DNA of 8,313 nucleotides from an uncultured Erysipelotrichaceae bacterium (GTDB lineage: Bacteria > Bacillota_I > Bacilli_A > Erysipelotrichales > Coprobacillaceae). A program made the position numbers and the translations under genes. Below are positions 5,902 through 8,313 of this stretch, piece by piece. The stretch lies in NCBI GenBank assembly GCA_937917505.1, contig CALDMQ010000095.1, forward strand, positions 1 through 8,313, in the 5' to 3' direction. The notes under the pieces are model-generated. The model made no database searches. It saw nothing but the letters and a program-made list of their open reading frames with translations, and was not told where the DNA came from. Within the stretch, counting starts at the first letter, position 1; each line of letters begins with the position of its first letter.

Positions 5902-7716
5902 ATGTGTGGAATTACTGCTTTCACAGGGCAAATAAGTGCTTTGCCATTTTTAATGCAGGGTTTAGAGAAATTGGAGTATCGTGGATATGACTCGGCAGGT
6001 GTTACATTAGTGGGTCAAGATTGTTTAAAGACTTATAAAGTTAAGGGACGTTTGAAAGATTTAGAAGATATTTTAAATGTTGAAGAACATAGTCAAGTTA
6101 CAGGGATAGGACATACTCGTTGGGCAACGCATGGTATTCCTAGTGAATTAAATTCACATCCACATATGAACGAGAATCAAACGATTTCTATAGTTCATAA
6201 TGGTATTATTGAAAATTATCAAGAAATAAAAGATGATTTAATTAAGAAAGGATATACATTTATATCACAAACTGATAGTGAGGTAATTGTACACTTAATT
6301 GACTTTTATAATCAGGGGGATATTTTTGAAGCAGTTAAAAAGACTTTAAAGAGACTTCAAGGGAGTTATGCATTGTGTATTGTTTCTTCATTCTATCCAA
6401 ATCAAGTCATTGTAGCTAAAAAAGAGAGTCCTATGATTTTAGGACAATACCAAGATGGAACATTTTGTGCTAGTGATATACCGGCTGTACTTGAATATAC
6501 ACGTGATGTCATTGTTTTAGACGATGGACAAATGGCGATATTAACTCCTGATAAGATTCAAGTATATGATTATGATGGTCAATCTATAGATGTAGATATA
6601 ACACATATTCCTTATGATTTACAAGCTGCTCAAAAAGGTGGTTATGAGACTTTTATGTTAAAGGAAATACATGAACAACCACAAGTTATTTTTGAAACAT
6701 TACGTAGTTATTTACATGGAAATGATATTCAAATAAAGGCATTGAATCAATTGGATTGGAATTGGAAATCTTTTCAAAAAGTTTATTTTATAGCTTGCGG
6801 AACAGCATATCACGCTTGTTTATATGCTCAATATTTGTTTGAAAAATGGATTCATATTCCTGCTATTTGTATGCCAGCAAGTGAAATGAGATATAGAGAA
6901 CCACGTATTGATAAAAAGACATTATGTATATTTGTAAGTCAATCTGGTGAAACAGCAGATACTTTAGCAGCTTTAAAACTTATCAAAGAAAAAAAGGGTA
7001 AAAGCCTTTCAGTAACGAATGTATTAGGATCTTCGTTGGATAGAATGTCTGATTGTACATTATATACATGTGCTGGTCCTGAGATTGCTGTAGCAAGTAC
7101 AAAAGCATATACAACACAGTTAGTGTTATTAGGAGTTATGATGTTTGCTTTATCACAAAAAATGGCTGTATTACCCAATGATGCAAATGACTTCTTAGAA
7201 GAATTAGAAAGATTACCAAGTTATATTGAAAAAACATTAACTCAAGAACAAAAAATAGCATCATATGCTCAATTATTTAAAAATCAAAAAGATGCTTATT
7301 TTATTGGAAGACAACTTGATTATGTGAGTGTTGTAGAAGGAGCATTAAAATTAAAAGAAATTTCTTATATACATGCTGATGCGTATTATGCAGGAGAATT
7401 GAAGCATGGACCAATAGCATTAATTGAAGAAAACAGTCTTGTTGTAGCAGTGGCTTGTCAAGAAAATATTATTGCTAAAACGTTATCAAATATTCAAGAA
7501 ACAGTGACAAGAGGTGCAGAAGTTCTATTCATAACAACAGAAAATCAAAAAGGAGATGGATTTAAACATAGTATACATATACCTTCTATACATCCATTAT
7601 TAACTCCAGTATTAGTTGCTATTGTCCTTCAATTGTTAGCTTATTATGTAGCTCTTAGTAAGGAGTGTGATGTGGATAAACCACGTAATCTAGCTAAATC
7701 AGTAACAGTAGAATAA
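5902..7716 (+). CDS. glmS: Glutamine--fructose-6-phosphate aminotransferase (isomerizing)
   Basis: GlmS makes glucosamine-6-phosphate and glutamate from fructose-6-phosphate and glutamine, the first step towards UDP-GlcNAc and so peptidoglycan. The 604 residues match the normal length. The class II glutaminase domain starts MCG, with Cys2 as the nucleophile once Met is removed. It contains EYRGYDSAG (25-33), HTRWATHG (71-78), N100-G101 and QTDSE (123-127). The first sugar-isomerase domain has ACGTAYHA (298-305) and SQSGET (346-351). The second has IGRQLDY (468-474), LKLKEIS with K485 and E486, and ELKHGP with H502. It ends NLAKSVTVE, including the invariant C-terminal Lys599. GGAGGA (5889-5894) lies seven bases before the ATG. 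Expression should be controlled by the ribozyme directly upstream, so high glucosamine-6-phosphate shuts the gene off. The enzyme looks intact and complete. Confidence 0.97.
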   Translation: MCGITAFTGQISALPFLMQGLEKLEYRGYDSAGVTLVGQDCLKTYKVKGRLKDLEDILNVEEHSQVTGIGHTRWATHGIPSELNSHPHMNENQTISIVHNGIIENYQEIKDDLIKKGYTFISQTDSEVIVHLIDFYNQGDIFEAVKKTLKRLQGSYALCIVSSFYPNQVIVAKKESPMILGQYQDGTFCASDIPAVLEYTRDVIVLDDGQMAILTPDKIQVYDYDGQSIDVDITHIPYDLQAAQKGGYETFMLKEIHEQPQVIFETLRSYLHGNDIQIKALNQLDWNWKSFQKVYFIACGTAYHACLYAQYLFEKWIHIPAICMPASEMRYREPRIDKKTLCIFVSQSGETADTLAALKLIKEKKGKSLSVTNVLGSSLDRMSDCTLYTCAGPEIAVASTKAYTTQLVLLGVMMFALSQKMAVLPNDANDFLEELERLPSYIEKTLTQEQKIASYAQLFKNQKDAYFIGRQLDYVSVVEGALKLKEISYIHADAYYAGELKHGPIALIEENSLVVAVACQENIIAKTLSNIQETVTRGAEVLFITTENQKGDGFKHSIHIPSIHPLLTPVLVAIVLQLLAYYVALSKECDVDKPRNLAKSVTVE

Positions 7717-7879
7717 AATAGTTGATATAGTGGGAATAAGATGTTTTGAATATATTGGAGATGTATTTATAGATCTTATATTAAGAGTATATAATAAAAT
7801 TTATTTAAAGAAATGTGTTCTTAAAAATGGAATACGTGGATAGATGAATTTTTGTAAATATAATAATAGAGATTTAATG
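7717..7879. other. AT-rich stretch after glmS with no supported gene
   Basis: Between the glmS stop and the terminator at 7880 there are about 160 very AT-rich bases. Only minute open frames without ribosome binding sites occur. A TATAAT at 7790-7795 has a weak TTTATA partner 18 bases upstream (7766-7771). That could drive a short RNA of roughly 110 bases ending at the terminator, but such matches are common in AT-rich DNA. The simplest reading is a long glmS 3' untranslated region. Confidence 0.5.
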
Positions 7880-7912
7880 AAGAGGATAAGAGTTTAATCT
7901 TATTCTTTTTTT
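7880..7912 (+). terminator. Intrinsic terminator, probably for glmS
   Basis: The stem core GGATAAGA (7884-7891) pairs with TCTTATTC (7898-7905), including one G-T pair. Further A-T and G-T pairs extend it down to 7880. The loop is GTTTAA, and seven T follow at 7906-7912. It is the first good terminator after glmS and lies upstream of the nanE promoter. Confidence 0.8.
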
Positions 7913-7916
7913 GTTT

Positions 7917-7930
7917 TGAAAGCTCTTTCA
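7917..7930. promoter_or_regulatory. cre-like candidate operator for CcpA
   Basis: The 14-base dyad TGAAAGCTCTTTCA has perfect six-base arms. It matches the catabolite-responsive element pattern TGWAANCGNTNWCA at every fixed position except the central G, which is T here. It lies 69 bases before the -35 box of the nanE promoter. A CcpA site is expected in front of a sialic-acid catabolic gene, but the distance is long and the central CG is normally well conserved, so this remains a candidate. A second dyad, TCATTG (7928-7933) with CAATGA (7936-7941), overlaps its right end. Confidence 0.4.
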
Positions 7931-7999
7931 TTGTGCAATGAGTTTTATAAAGTTTAATTGAAGAATTGTTGAAAGTAAAAACTGATAATCGTAGAATGA

Positions 8000-8028
8000 T
8001 TGCTGTTTTTAATTAAAAAAAGTATGAT
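8000..8028 (+). promoter_or_regulatory. Promoter of nanE
   Basis: TTGCTG (8000-8005) and TATGAT (8023-8028) have the ideal 17-base spacing. Transcription would start near 8035, leaving a leader of only about 20 bases that holds the ribosome binding site AAGGAGAGG (8041-8049). An imperfect inverted repeat covers the -35 box: AAAAAC (7977-7982) with GTTTTT (8005-8010), and AATC (7987-7990) with GATT (7998-8001). This could be an operator for a local sugar-phosphate regulator; that part is inference. Confidence 0.65.
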
Positions 8029-8054
8029 ACATATAAAGGAAAGGAGAGGAAATG

Positions 8055-8313
8055 ATGCTAGAGAGGATAAAAGAACATCTTATTGTATCATGTCAAGCTC
8101 TTGAAGATGAGCCATTGCATTCATCGTTTATCATGTCAAGAATGGCTTTAGCAGCATATCAAGGTGGAGCAAAAGGAATAAGAGCTAATTCAATAGCAGA
8201 TATTCAGGAAATTAAAAAAACAGTAGATTTGCCCATCATTGGGATAGTAAAAAGAGATTATGATAATTGTGATGTTTATATTACACCGACGTATCAAGAT
8301 GTGGATGACTTGG
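8055..8313 (+). CDS. nanE: N-acetylmannosamine-6-phosphate 2-epimerase, N-terminal part (cut by window end)
   Basis: NanE converts ManNAc-6-phosphate to GlcNAc-6-phosphate in the cytosolic sialic-acid salvage pathway, after the lyase NanA and the kinase NanK. The 86 residues in the window match the family strongly: LIVSCQALEDEPLHSS, then IMSRMALAA, GGAKGIRAN, VDLPIIGIVKRDY and VYITPT. The TIM-barrel lysine of IVKRDY falls at residue 66, the number I recall for the catalytic Lys of the Clostridium perfringens enzyme. That favours ATG 8055, with AGGAG eight bases upstream; the adjacent ATG at 8052 would add one Met and cannot be excluded. The frame is open to the last base, so the C-terminal two thirds lie outside. 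The gene has its own promoter and probably begins a sialic-acid operon. Confidence 0.93.
   Translation, partial: MLERIKEHLIVSCQALEDEPLHSSFIMSRMALAAYQGGAKGIRANSIADIQEIKKTVDLPIIGIVKRDYDNCDVYITPTYQDVDDL

Noticed and set aside
6500..6505. parS site around CACGTG within glmS
   Set aside because: The flanks do not match the TGTTTCACGTGAAACA pattern beyond the central hexamer.
7844..7897. Small frame of 17 codons after glmS
   Set aside because: It has no ribosome binding site and runs into the terminator stem.
1..8313. CRISPR arrays, tRNA or rRNA genes, tandem repeats, or a new defence or mobile system
   Set aside because: No spaced repeats, cloverleaf, rRNA segments or unknown gene cluster were found; the genes are recognisable housekeeping or metabolic families.

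Overview
The window is AT-rich throughout and every gene lies on the + strand. The codon use, the strong purine-rich ribosome binding sites and the type of intrinsic terminators suggest a low-GC Gram-positive bacterium. The mixture of a Clostridium-like PssA/Psd pair, a soj-parB pair, a glmS ribozyme and nanE (sialic acid use) would fit a gut-associated Firmicute such as an Erysipelotrichia member. The taxon is an inference, since no marker gene is present.

Layout. Positions 1-55 hold a GC-richer, hairpin-forming tail of some upstream unit that ends in a terminator. From an extended -10 promoter near 160 runs a tightly packed operon: pssA (200-817), psd (817-1695), soj/parA (1692-2422, broken) and parB (2412-3302). 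Each gene overlaps the next by 1, 4 and 11 bases, so translation is probably coupled. A strong terminator sits directly after parB, and its T-run touches the ribosome binding site of a MATE-family exporter gene (3341-4690). That gene ends in its own short terminator. A DegV-family fatty-acid-binding protein (4815-5648) has its own promoter and terminator. Then come a glmS self-cleaving ribozyme (about 5736-5870) and glmS (5902-7716). After 338 bases without a convincing gene, which contain a terminator, a CcpA-type operator candidate and a good promoter, the window ends inside nanE (8055 onward).

How the genes fit together. PssA makes phosphatidylserine and Psd decarboxylates it to phosphatidylethanolamine, so this pair is a complete branch of membrane lipid synthesis. 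Soj and ParB act in chromosome origin segregation, and placing them behind lipid genes in one transcript is unusual. GlmS makes glucosamine-6-phosphate for the cell wall and its mRNA is cut by the ribozyme when that product is abundant. NanE is in the sialic-acid catabolic route, which flows through GlcNAc-6-P to the same glucosamine-6-phosphate, so the neighbouring genes meet at one metabolite.

The clearest anomaly is soj. The two halves of a normal Soj protein lie in different reading frames, and the spacing between conserved blocks shows that about 37 bases are missing, not just one. I see no wholly new system here. The points most worth a second look are the soj lesion, the terminator/RBS junction before the MATE gene, the cre-like site before nanE and the structured left edge.
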